From: an uncultured Eubacterium sp.
GTDB lineage: Bacteria > Bacillota > Clostridia > Lachnospirales > Lachnospiraceae
Direction of reading: 5' to 3'
DNA length: 23,360 bases
NCBI GenBank assembly: GCA_910585745.1
Contig: CAJUFM010000049.1
Location: 1 to 23,360 of the forward strand
Part shown: positions 14,553 to 20,951 of the stretch, in pieces
How the letters are laid out: each line of letters opens with the position of its first letter
Numbering within the stretch: position 1 is the stretch's first letter
Notes under the pieces: model-generated
The model's database searches: none
Told to the model about the DNA's origin: nothing
What the model saw: only the letters and a program-made list of their open reading frames with translations
Program-made: the position numbers and the translations under genes

Positions 14553-15953
14553 TTACTCTCCAGGCAGCGGATACACCTCCCGAAGGATCTTGTTCTGCAA
14601 AATCCGCAATACCGCCTGATCAATAACTTTTTCATCAATCTCTTCCGTCTGGACGGCCTGACGCAGTGCAGTGACAGCTTCCTCAATATTTTCTGGATTA
14701 TAGATCATATCTGCTCCAGAGACAATCGCTTTGACTGCTGCCTCACCAGTAGTATATCTGGCAGTGACCACCGACAGATCCATCTGCTCTGTCATAATGA
14801 TCCCACGGAATCCCAATTCTTTCCGCAGCAGATCTGACATAATGACGGCAGACAGGGATGAAGGAACCTGGGGATCGATCTTATTCAGCGATACATGGCT
14901 GACCATGACCACATCTGTCCCCGCATCGATGCCTGCGGCAAAGGGCTCAAAATTGACTCGCCTCAGCCGCGACAATCCCGTATCAATCCCCACGGGAACC
15001 AGTTTGTGATATTTTGCAACAGAACATATTCCCGGAAACATTTTCAATACGGTACACAGGTTTGTGCCATCCTCTGTATGGCTGGCATGCATGCCCTGGA
15101 TCATCGCTGCTGCTGCCTCACTAACTTTTTCCTCGTCCGAATCAAAACAGCTGTCGCAATAGTTATTCTCCATGTATGATTCAACAAAACGCTCGTATTT
15201 TTCCTGATATGCCTGCAGCCTCTTCTTATAGGCGCGGCGCTTTTTTTTCCGCTTCGCTTTTGAGATTTTTTTTGCTGGCGGGATATATTCTGGCTCTTTT
15301 CCCAGAACAGCCACAACGCTTTCTTCTACTGCAGAAGTATCAATCGTCTTTTCCTCTTCGACCACGTCCGCCACAGGTGCAAAATTCATATTAAATCCCA
15401 GGTTGAGAAGTTCCTCTCCGATGATCTCACCGGTATCTTCCAGCTGCTCTACAGTCATATTTTTTCCCATTTCGGAAGGGCTTATATAGCCAGTGGATCT
15501 GATCTCATCATTTTGAGCTGCTATGGAGTTGCGCCCGCCGCCTTCCTCCTGGGTGGCAAGATACAGAGGTATCCGTATCTGCGGACTTGCAGCCACATAC
15601 TCCTTGATCTGCCGCAGCATTGTCTGGACCTGTTCTACCCCTTTAATATTCTGGTCATAAAAAACCAGACCGCCAACCTTATACTTGTCTAATGCTTCTA
15701 ATAGTTCCGGGAGTGCTTCCTGCACAGGCTTCTTACCATTTACCAGCTTGTCCACATCGACCATCAGAAGCTGGCCAATCTTTTCTTCCAGCGTCATCGT
15801 CTTTAGTAATCCTGCAGCGGCTTCCAGGGCACTGTCCTCTGTCTGGGCGCCACTCTCAGGTTTTGTATTTTCTGTAGATTCAGGTTCACTTCCACAGCCT
15901 GTCAACGAAAAACAAAGACAAAACACCAAAAATAAACATAAAATCTTTTTCAT
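14553..15953 (-). CDS. GH3-fold lipoprotein, probably catalytically inactive NagZ-like protein
   Basis: A 466-residue lipoprotein (lipobox LTGC, Cys20). Residues ~45-455 follow the glycoside hydrolase family 3 N-terminal barrel: M-T-L-E-E-K-I-G-Q-L-L-M-V, then G-G-L-V-F-Y, E-E-G-G-G, L-G-F-N-M-N-F-A-P-V-A-D-V, K-x-F-P-G, P-F-A-A-G-I-D-A-G-T-D-V-V-M-V-S-H and G-F-R-G-I-I-M-T. Active NagZ-type enzymes remove N-acetylglucosamine from muropeptides. Here key residues differ: Gln135 for the substrate Asp, K-M-F-P-G-I-C for K-H-F-P-G-H-G, no Asp in the D-S-H dyad (K-Y-H), and Glu389 at the nucleophile Asp site (T-E-Q-M). A Lys/Arg-rich helical insert (~225-262) replaces the R-S-F segment. A surface-attached binding or scaffold role is therefore likelier than hydrolysis. 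Confidence 0.85.
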   Translation of the reverse strand: MKKILCLFLVFCLCFSLTGCGSEPESTENTKPESGAQTEDSALEAAAGLLKTMTLEEKIGQLLMVDVDKLVNGKKPVQEALPELLEALDKYKVGGLVFYDQNIKGVEQVQTMLRQIKEYVAASPQIRIPLYLATQEEGGGRNSIAAQNDEIRSTGYISPSEMGKNMTVEQLEDTGEIIGEELLNLGFNMNFAPVADVVEEEKTIDTSAVEESVVAVLGKEPEYIPPAKKISKAKRKKKRRAYKKRLQAYQEKYERFVESYMENNYCDSCFDSDEEKVSEAAAAMIQGMHASHTEDGTNLCTVLKMFPGICSVAKYHKLVPVGIDTGLSRLRRVNFEPFAAGIDAGTDVVMVSHVSLNKIDPQVPSSLSAVIMSDLLRKELGFRGIIMTEQMDLSVVTARYTTGEAAVKAIVSGADMIYNPENIEEAVTALRQAVQTEEIDEKVIDQAVLRILQNKILREVYPLPGE

Positions 15954-16073
15954 CTACCTTCTCCTTGGTTCAGTCACACATGATCCGGGCTCCAGGACAT
16001 GGCTCAATATCTATTTTGACCAAAGCCGTGGATCTCCCCAAAAGAACCATATTTCGCATAACTATCCGAATGT

Positions 16074-16102
16074 ATTATATCAGATAATCTTTCATTATAC
16101 AA
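16074..16102 (-). promoter_or_regulatory. Sigma-A promoter of the GH3-like gene
   Basis: Minus strand TTGTAT (16102-16097), 17-bp spacer, perfect TATAAT (16079-16074). It implies a leader of about 115 nt before the ATG at 15953. Confidence 0.7.
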
Positions 16103-16216
16103 ATAAATATTTCACAAAAATAGGGGAAACATTCAATTTTTTTCATAATATTTGTAAATCAGTCAAGCAGTCATTCATATGATATCAATGTAAATTAATT
16201 TAGGAGGAACTTAAAT

Positions 16217-16462
16217 ATGAGTGATTTATCAGCAACAAACTGCGGTGGCGGATGCTCCTGCAATGAGGGACACAATGGCGGATGCTCCTGGATTATCATC
16301 ATCCTTCTTCTGTGCTGCTGCGGCGGCAACGGTGGCTGCGGTGGTGGTGGCAGCTGGGGCTTCGGTGGAGACTGCAGCTGCATCATCTGGATCCTGCTGC
16401 TTCTGTGCTGCTGTGGTGGCAACAGTGGCTGGGGCGGATGCGGCGGTGGCGGATTCTGCTAA
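16217..16462 (+). CDS. Small glycine/cysteine-rich peptide with two hydrophobic repeats
   Basis: An 81-residue peptide that is almost entirely Gly, Cys, Leu, Ile, Trp, Ser and Asn. After MSDLSATNCGGGCSCNEGHN come two similar modules, each with a Cys-Ser start, a run of Ile/Leu, the CCCGGN motif and a Gly-rich tail (about 23-52 and 53-81). It resembles short high-cysteine peptides of Clostridia that databases name chorion-class high-cysteine proteins; the name reflects composition, not function. AGGAGG lies about nine bases before the ATG and a strong terminator follows. The hydrophobic runs could insert in a membrane or stack in a surface or spore layer. The reading frame is trusted because of the ribosome site, the repeats and the terminator; antisense ORFs here are shadows of the composition. 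Confidence 0.85.
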   Translation: MSDLSATNCGGGCSCNEGHNGGCSWIIIILLLCCCGGNGGCGGGGSWGFGGDCSCIIWILLLLCCCGGNSGWGGCGGGGFC

Positions 16463-16473
16463 TTCCTGCTCAC

Positions 16474-16512
16474 AAAGAGGTGTCAGGGCTTCAACCCCGG
16501 CACCTCTTTTCT
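16474..16512 (+). terminator. Rho-independent terminator of the Gly/Cys peptide gene
   Basis: AAAGAGGTG pairs with CACCTCTTT, with additional inner GGG/CCC pairing and a short loop, followed by TTTTCTTTT. It starts 12 bp after the stop codon. Confidence 0.88.
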
Positions 16513-16625
16513 TTTGCTCTCTCCGGTTCATTTTTCTTTATCTTTCTGCACTCTGCACACTCCAGATCAATCTCATAAATCGTCGTCTCATCTATGACAA
16601 TCTCTGTCCGCTCTTTCTCGGTCAT
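16491..16625 (-). CDS. Candidate 44-residue small protein with CxxC, antisense to the terminator
   Basis: An ORF with ATG at 16625, a GGAG about eight bases upstream, and a stop inside the terminator hairpin of the opposite gene. The product (MTEKERTEIVIDETT..., with YEIDLECAECRK near residues 17-28) is hydrophilic, with a CxxC and a highly charged C-terminal half ending RCRG. Codon use looks normal for the window, with a steady alternation typical of a real protein rather than a composition artefact. I do not recognise the family. It could be a small metal- or redox-linked protein, or a decayed gene fragment. Confidence 0.5.
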   Translation of the reverse strand: MTEKERTEIVIDETTIYEIDLECAECRKIKKNEPERAKEKRCRG

Positions 16626-16911
16626 GCCATTCTCCTGTTTCATTCTGCTTACTATTTATTCTATGAGAATACAGATCATAGTTTATCATAATTTTTGTGC
16701 ACGGTTTCTGCGTATTACAAGTTGCGAAGCAACTCAATTTAAAAGAGAAATGCTACTTATTTAGAGCGTCCTTTCCATTCCTTTGTTAAAAGTTACGCAG
16801 CAAGCATAGGAAAATAGTACCATTTCTGTAAAAACTACTCGTTTTTGTCTGCGGCAATATGAAAGATTTTTACTTGTTGGAAATATCCCAACCCCTTACG
16901 CAAACTGGAAT
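16626..16911. other. Intergenic region without a recognised gene
   Basis: About 290 bp. A short AGTTGC/GCAACT inverted repeat occurs near 16729-16743 and a weak GTTGG/CCAAC hairpin near 16875-16891, past the acetyltransferase stop. I see no RNA gene or clear promoter. Confidence 0.4.
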
Positions 16912-17496
16912 TTACCGTCTCTTTTCTTCTCTGTTAAAGAAGTATCCTAGATTGATTCTTACTTCCCGTCTTTTAATATCATTGTTTGTATAACAACATG
17001 TATCAAAACCAATCAGCTCAAATCCTTCGTGAAGATAAAAACCTATCGCGTTCGTATTACATGATTGTGTTTCCAAAATTACGGCACGCCTTTTTTGGTT
17101 TATGGCAATCTCTTTTGCTTTGTCCATCAGCCTTTTCCCGATCCCCTTATTGCGGAGTTCATCTGATACCCATAATTCTGTTATCATAAGCCTGTTTGAC
17201 CATTCTTCAGGGCATACCTCTATGCAAGCCAGCAAATCCCCGCTATCACTTACCACACCATAGGCCTCCGCTTTCTCCCAATGCTCCTGATATAGGGAAT
17301 CAGGGAAATCATATTCCTCTGGAGTATGAACTATTTCCTTTTCTGCCCTCTTTCTGATCAATGAAATCTTGCACCCACTACAATTCAGTGGATCAATTAT
17401 CATATCATAGAAACTATCGCTTCTAGTTACTAATGGTATGGCTACACCTTTCCAAGTTTCCTTAGGTAATTCTATTATTTCAAAATTGCTTTCCAT
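16912..17496 (-). CDS. GNAT-family N-acetyltransferase
   Basis: A 194-residue cytosolic protein that would use acetyl-CoA. GNAT motif A is visible as ELWVSDELRNKGIGKRLMDKA, with the R/N-x-G-I-G acetyl-CoA pyrophosphate loop; motif B follows as I-L-E-T-Q-S-C-N-T-N-A-I-G-F-Y-L-H-E-G-F. The L-E-T-Q...N...FY...GF...D pattern recalls streptothricin-acetyltransferase-like GNATs, but the N-terminal half differs and the substrate cannot be assigned. ATG 17496 is preferred over the TTG just before it because GGAGG lies seven bases upstream. It stands alone between aroC and the Gly/Cys locus. It could modify a drug, an amino acid or a protein. Confidence 0.87.
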   Translation of the reverse strand: MESNFEIIELPKETWKGVAIPLVTRSDSFYDMIIDPLNCSGCKISLIRKRAEKEIVHTPEEYDFPDSLYQEHWEKAEAYGVVSDSGDLLACIEVCPEEWSNRLMITELWVSDELRNKGIGKRLMDKAKEIAINQKRRAVILETQSCNTNAIGFYLHEGFELIGFDTCCYTNNDIKRREVRINLGYFFNREEKRR

Positions 17497-17499
17497 CAA

Positions 17500-17702
17500 C
17501 TCACCTCCAAATTCTTGTCATAATATTTTCTTACATCTGTTTATAGCATTTTATATCACCACATCACCACAGGAAAATGGAGCACCATTTGGGCACCAAA
17601 ACGTTGGGATTTGTTGCAGCTTCAAATGCGTTGATATGCGAAAAAACAGTATTTACAACAGCTCTCAAGGTTTACTGATTTTAAGCAGATCAAAATGAAC
17701 TG
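17500..17702. other. Intergenic region between aroC and the acetyltransferase
   Basis: About 200 bp, AT-rich at its left side. It contains GGTGCCC/GGTGCTCC-like repeats on the minus strand near 17585-17605 and a weak 5-bp hairpin followed by T6 on the plus strand near 17682-17712. No gene is evident. Confidence 0.35.
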
Positions 17703-18809
17703 CTATTTTTTATCATAAAATCTGGCGATCTGGTCCATTCTAGAAGTCATTCCCACAAACATCCTGTCCACCAGTGTGAGTGCCGCCATGGCTTCTACCA
17801 CCACCACCGCCCGTGGGACAATAACTGGATCGTGCCTTCCTTTGATCTGAACCCTGATCTCTTCTCCAGACTGATTCACGGTACCCTGCTCCGCAAAAAT
17901 TGAAGGTGTGGGCTTAAAAGCCGCCCTCAGTACGATAGGACTCCCATCACTGATCCCTCCCAGGATCCCTCCGGCAAAATTGGTCTTTTTATCCACCATC
18001 CCATCCTCATTGATGCAGAATTCATCATTGTTTTCAGAGCCCCTTTTCTTTGCCGCCACAAAACCGCTGCCAATCTCGACGCCTTTTACCGCCCCGATGG
18101 ACATGACCGCCTGTGCCAGTGCCGCATCCAGTTTACCGAACACTGGATCCCCAATTCCTGCTGGAACTCCTGTGATCACGCACTCAATCACTCCTCCCGC
18201 CGAATCGTGATTTTTCATCTGATCCTCCAGAAATTCCTCTGCCCGCTCAGAGGCCTCCAGATCCGGCATACGAAGCGGACTCTTTTCAATATTTTCCAGC
18301 TTTATTTTCCCGGAATCCACCTCGATATCCCCGATAGATCTGACATAGGCATTGATCTTAATCCCCAGTTCCGCCAGAATCTTTGAGGCAACCGCCCCTC
18401 CGGCAACACGACCGATCGTCTCCCGCCCAGAAGATCTTCCGCCTCCCCGGTAATCCCGGAATCCATACTTTTGATCAAAGGCATAGTCTGCATGTCCCGG
18501 CCTGTAATAAGAAGCAATTTCAGAATAATCTCTGGACCTCTGGGATGTGTTCAAAACCATCATAGAAATCGGCGTACCCGTGGTTCTCCCCTCGAATACC
18601 CCTGACAGAATCTCCACCTTATCTCCTTCTTTTCTCGGTGTGGAATATCTGGTCTCCCCAGGCTTTCTCCGGTCAAGATACCGCTGAATATCCTCTTCCG
18701 CCAGCGGCAATCCCGCCGGACACCCATCCACAACAACCCCAAGACCCTTTCCATGGGATTCGCCCCATGTAACAACTGAAAATATATCACCAAAGATTGA
18801 ACCAGCCAT
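17703..18809 (-). CDS. aroC: Chorismate synthase
   Basis: A 368-residue cytosolic enzyme that converts EPSP to chorismate with reduced FMN, the last step of the shikimate pathway. The start MAGSIFGDIF is followed by TWGESHGKGLGVVVDGCPAG, signature 1; RGGGRSSGRETIGRVAGGA is signature 2; a GGISDGSPIVLRAAFKPTPS segment (signature 3) is near 290. The conserved His of GESHG and of GHADY are present. ATG 18809 fits the family N-terminus and has GGAGGG five bases upstream; the upstream in-frame starts would add nine non-conserved residues. It is a single gene, divergent from the MshEN-CheX gene across 148 bp. Confidence 0.97.
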   Translation of the reverse strand: MAGSIFGDIFSVVTWGESHGKGLGVVVDGCPAGLPLAEEDIQRYLDRRKPGETRYSTPRKEGDKVEILSGVFEGRTTGTPISMMVLNTSQRSRDYSEIASYYRPGHADYAFDQKYGFRDYRGGGRSSGRETIGRVAGGAVASKILAELGIKINAYVRSIGDIEVDSGKIKLENIEKSPLRMPDLEASERAEEFLEDQMKNHDSAGGVIECVITGVPAGIGDPVFGKLDAALAQAVMSIGAVKGVEIGSGFVAAKKRGSENNDEFCINEDGMVDKKTNFAGGILGGISDGSPIVLRAAFKPTPSIFAEQGTVNQSGEEIRVQIKGRHDPVIVPRAVVVVEAMAALTLVDRMFVGMTSRMDQIARFYDKK

Positions 18810-18862
18810 TTTACCCTCCATACTCGAAAATTCCAAAATATTGTTTCTTTTTTTCTCCTATT

Positions 18863-18891
18863 ATAGTATAATAAAATTAGTTTTTTTACAA
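18863..18891 (-). promoter_or_regulatory. Possible promoter of aroC
   Basis: Minus strand TTGTAA (18891-18886), 17-bp spacer, TACTAT (18868-18863), about 55 bp before the aroC ATG. The spacing is ideal; the -10 is only partly consensus. TATAAT motifs overlap on both strands here. Confidence 0.45.
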
Positions 18892-18957
18892 TGTAATTTT
18901 TAAAGGGAATATTTGAAACGGTTTCCGCCGTAGAAACAAGAAAGGAGAACGCACTTT

Positions 18958-19824
18958 ATGTTTAGTCAGTTTTTTGGAAATTATCTTTTGAATAAAGGGA
19001 AGATTACCAAAGCTCAATTCACCTCATGCATGGAATACATGAGGGCGAACCGGGTAAAACTTGGCTTGATCGCAGAATCTGAAGGACTTCTTACCCGCGA
19101 TCAGGCAGACGAACTAAATCATCTCCAGCTGCAGAGCGATAAACGCTTTGGAGATCTGGCGATTGAAAAGGGATATCTCACCAATGCAGACATTTCCCAC
19201 CTGCTCCAGCTTCAGGGAAATCCCTATCTGATTTTTGTTCAGGCATTGGAAGAAAATAAGATCATGGGCCGGGAGGAGGTCAATGAGCTGGTTTTGGAAT
19301 TCCAGAAGGAGGAAAGTTTCACAAACACAACACTGGAAGCTATCAAATTTGGGGATTTCGACCGCCTTTTACCTGCTTTTGTAACAACCAAAAACGAAGA
19401 TTATCTCAAGCTTATGGCACTTGCCCTAAGAAACATCGTCCGCTTTGTAAGTTCCTACATACGGATCGGCAAGGCCGAAAAAGTAACTGACTATTCCGCA
19501 AAATACATAGCATACCAGAAAACAACCGGTGCATATGAAGGTTTACTCGGCTTTGCCAGCGATGATGATTCGATCTTAACTGTTGCAGATGGCTACGCCG
19601 GAGAATATTTTGAGAAGCCGGACGAAGATGCTCTGGATTCCGTCTGTGAATTTACAAATTGTATTAATGGTCTTCATGCTACCGAACTAAGCTATCAGGA
19701 AGTCATCATTGATATGCTGCCACCGGAATATATGTTTGACGGCACAATAAATACATCAGAAGAATTTTTTGTACTTCCACTGTTTATTACAGGTAAAAGG
19801 GTTGATATGCTTGTAAAAATGTAG
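18958..19824 (+). CDS. MshEN-type c-di-GMP-binding domain fused to CheX-type phosphatase
   Basis: A 288-residue soluble protein. The N-terminal part has two 24-residue motifs, 34-57 (KLG...G43...Q57) and 63-86 (RFG...G72...Q86), separated by exactly five residues, the layout of the cyclic-di-GMP-binding MshEN domain of type II secretion/pilus ATPases; Arg/Lys, Leu/Phe, Gly, Gly and Gln landmarks fit. The C-terminal half (~140-288) resembles CheX/CheC phosphatases, with the active-site pattern D227-x3-E231-x2-N234-x21-P256 (EFTNCINGL). CheX dephosphorylates CheY-P. GAAAGGAG precedes the ATG. The next gene, 77 bp downstream, is a CheY-like receiver. I infer a phosphatase tuned by c-di-GMP; ligand binding is not proven, and no type II secretion ATPase is present. 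Confidence 0.85.
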   Translation: MFSQFFGNYLLNKGKITKAQFTSCMEYMRANRVKLGLIAESEGLLTRDQADELNHLQLQSDKRFGDLAIEKGYLTNADISHLLQLQGNPYLIFVQALEENKIMGREEVNELVLEFQKEESFTNTTLEAIKFGDFDRLLPAFVTTKNEDYLKLMALALRNIVRFVSSYIRIGKAEKVTDYSAKYIAYQKTTGAYEGLLGFASDDDSILTVADGYAGEYFEKPDEDALDSVCEFTNCINGLHATELSYQEVIIDMLPPEYMFDGTINTSEEFFVLPLFITGKRVDMLVKM

Positions 19825-19901
19825 TAGTTATCAATTCCATTCAATATACAAGCATAACAAAACACATTTTGATGCAGATTTCACATAAGGGAGGTTGTTT
19901 T

Positions 19902-20258
19902 ATGGCAACAGTATTGATTGTGGATGACTCCAAAACATCCCGCAGAATTTTAAAGAACATTCTGATAGAAAATGGCTACGAAATCATAGGAGAGGCTACA
20001 GACGGGCAGATCGGTTATGAAAAATACATAGAATTCCGGCCGGATCTTGTGACACTGGACATCACCATGCCGGTGCTTGACGGACTTGGTTGTCTGGAGA
20101 AAATTATGCAGCTCGACAAAAATGCGAACGTGATCATGGTAACTGCAGCCGGACAGAAATCCAAAATGGTAGAGGCGATAAAACTGGGCGCGGCAGAATT
20201 TATCCAGAAACCATTTGAACCCGAACAAATCCTATCCGTAATCAAAACCGTCATATGA
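19902..20258 (+). CDS. CheY-like stand-alone receiver
   Basis: A 118-residue single REC domain. Acidic pocket D8-D9, phosphoacceptor D53 in LVTLDITMPVLDG, switch T81 and K103 in IQKPFEPEQI are all present, with no output domain. Stand-alone receivers act by protein contact, as CheY does on the flagellar switch. ATG 19902 was chosen because GGGAGG lies seven bases upstream; the in-frame ATG at 19869 would add 11 atypical residues and lacks a site. It follows the CheX-type gene on the same strand and shares its terminator, so it is probably the phosphatase substrate. Confidence 0.93.
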   Translation: MATVLIVDDSKTSRRILKNILIENGYEIIGEATDGQIGYEKYIEFRPDLVTLDITMPVLDGLGCLEKIMQLDKNANVIMVTAAGQKSKMVEAIKLGAAEFIQKPFEPEQILSVIKTVI

Positions 20259-20276
20259 TTTTACTACGAGCCATGC

Positions 20277-20337
20277 AAAAATAAACACAGTCCCCTGTTG
20301 GGAGCTTGCTCACAAAAAGGGGACTGTGTTTATTTTT
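20277..20337. terminator. Bidirectional terminator with 20-bp perfect stem
   Basis: A 20-base arm beginning AAAAATAAACACAGTCCCCT (20277-20296) has its exact complement at 20318-20337, ending in TTTTT. The 21-base loop holds GAGCTTGCTC. It ends the CheX/CheY unit. Confidence 0.88.
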
Positions 20338-20340
20338 ATA

Positions 20341-20440
20341 CGGCGACAGCCGTTCAGCGAGCTGACGCTTCGCGGCAGCGAGATGAGCATGGCGGCGCAT
20401 GGACTAGCGCTGAGCATGGCATCAGTACCTGTTGTAAGCC
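20341..20440. repeat. GC-rich block, candidate dispersed repeat
   Basis: About 100 bp that are much richer in GC than the flanks, starting straight after the terminator. TGAGCATGGC occurs twice (20384-20393 and 20411-20420) and there are several GC-rich self-complementary stretches. No ORF or promoter is visible in it. Copies elsewhere in the genome cannot be checked here. Confidence 0.4.
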
Positions 20441-20450
20441 TGCTCACCCC

Positions 20451-20478
20451 TTGACAACCACTTCCCTCCTATTATAAA
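20451..20478 (+). promoter_or_regulatory. Sigma-A promoter of the small membrane protein/DUF951 unit
   Basis: Perfect TTGACA (20451-20456), 16-bp spacer, TATAAA (20473-20478), about 45 bp before the ATG at 20523. Confidence 0.75.
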
Positions 20479-20522
20479 ATCATCTCAACAGCAGTAAATC
20501 TCACCAGAAAGAAGGTTATCAG

Positions 20523-20708
20523 ATGTCAGAAGAATATAGCATAAAGAAAAAAATTTCAGATATTATTAACGGGGAATCCGATTCTGAACGGGCCAGAAAA
20601 GAAAGCATGAAGGGAAAGATCGACCGGGCCGATGATATATTTCTCTTTTTCTTACTTCTATTCGGACTTGGTTTCTGGGTCGTAATGATCCTAAAAATGT
20701 TTCTGTAA
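20523..20708 (+). CDS. Small C-terminally anchored membrane protein, unknown function
   Basis: A 61-residue protein with a charged, hydrophilic N-terminal half (about 1-37, rich in Lys, Glu, Ser) and one hydrophobic segment (about 38-59, IFLFFLLLFGLGFWVVMIL) at the C-terminus, like a tail-anchored membrane protein. GAAGG lies about nine bases before the ATG and a strong promoter lies upstream. It precedes DUF951 by 37 bp, so both probably share a message. I do not recognise the family. Confidence 0.72.
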   Translation: MSEEYSIKKKISDIINGESDSERARKESMKGKIDRADDIFLFFLLLFGLGFWVVMILKMFL

Positions 20709-20745
20709 AAAAGAACAACCAGTACAATGAAGGGAGTTCACAAAA

Positions 20746-20919
20746 ATGGATTTTGAATTAGGACAGATCATAAAAATGAAAAAAGCACATCCCTGTGGCG
20801 AAAACCGCTGGGAGATTTTACGGGTGGGCATGGACTTCCGCCTAAAATGCCTGGGCTGCGGCAGGCAGGTCATGGTTTCAAGAAAACTTGTAGAAAAAAA
20901 CTTCAAAGGCTTTTTATAG
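20746..20919 (+). CDS. DUF951 family protein (57 residues)
   Basis: The peptide matches the DUF951 pattern closely: M-D-F-x-L-G-x-I-I-x-M-K-K-x-H-P-C-G-x-N-x-W-E-I-L-R-V-G-M-D-F-R-L-K-C-L-G-C-G-R-Q-V-M-V-S-R. Three conserved Cys (HPCG and CLGCG) suggest a small zinc-ribbon-like fold. AGGGAG lies eight bases before the ATG. In Firmicutes this family is commonly encoded near rpsF-ssb-rpsR, as here. Its function is unknown; a nucleic-acid- or ribosome-related role is plausible from fold and neighbours only. Confidence 0.92.
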   Translation: MDFELGQIIKMKKAHPCGENRWEILRVGMDFRLKCLGCGRQVMVSRKLVEKNFKGFL

Positions 20920-20951
20920 AAACTTGATTCGACGGAGCGCAGGTTGAAAGT

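Noticed and set aside
16221..16691. 156-codon Ala-rich ORF and 100-codon antisense ORF over the Gly/Cys peptide gene
   Set aside because: Both are composition shadows of GGN/TGC repeats. The frame at 16217 has the ribosome site, the internal duplication and a terminator right after its stop.
17500..17702. Integrase attachment site or remnant near aroC
   Set aside because: GGTGCC-like repeats caught the eye, but there is no duplicated core, no adjacent tRNA and no integrase fragment.
18867..18872. TATAAT as -10 for the MshEN-CheX gene on the plus strand
   Set aside because: No -35 hexamer is present 16-18 bp upstream, and the same bases serve the minus-strand aroC candidate. The real start could not be placed.
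18914..18926. CcpA cre-like site before the MshEN-CheX gene
   Set aside because: The palindrome GAAACGGTTTC lacks the central CG at the proper spacing of the cre consensus, so I treat it only as a palindrome.
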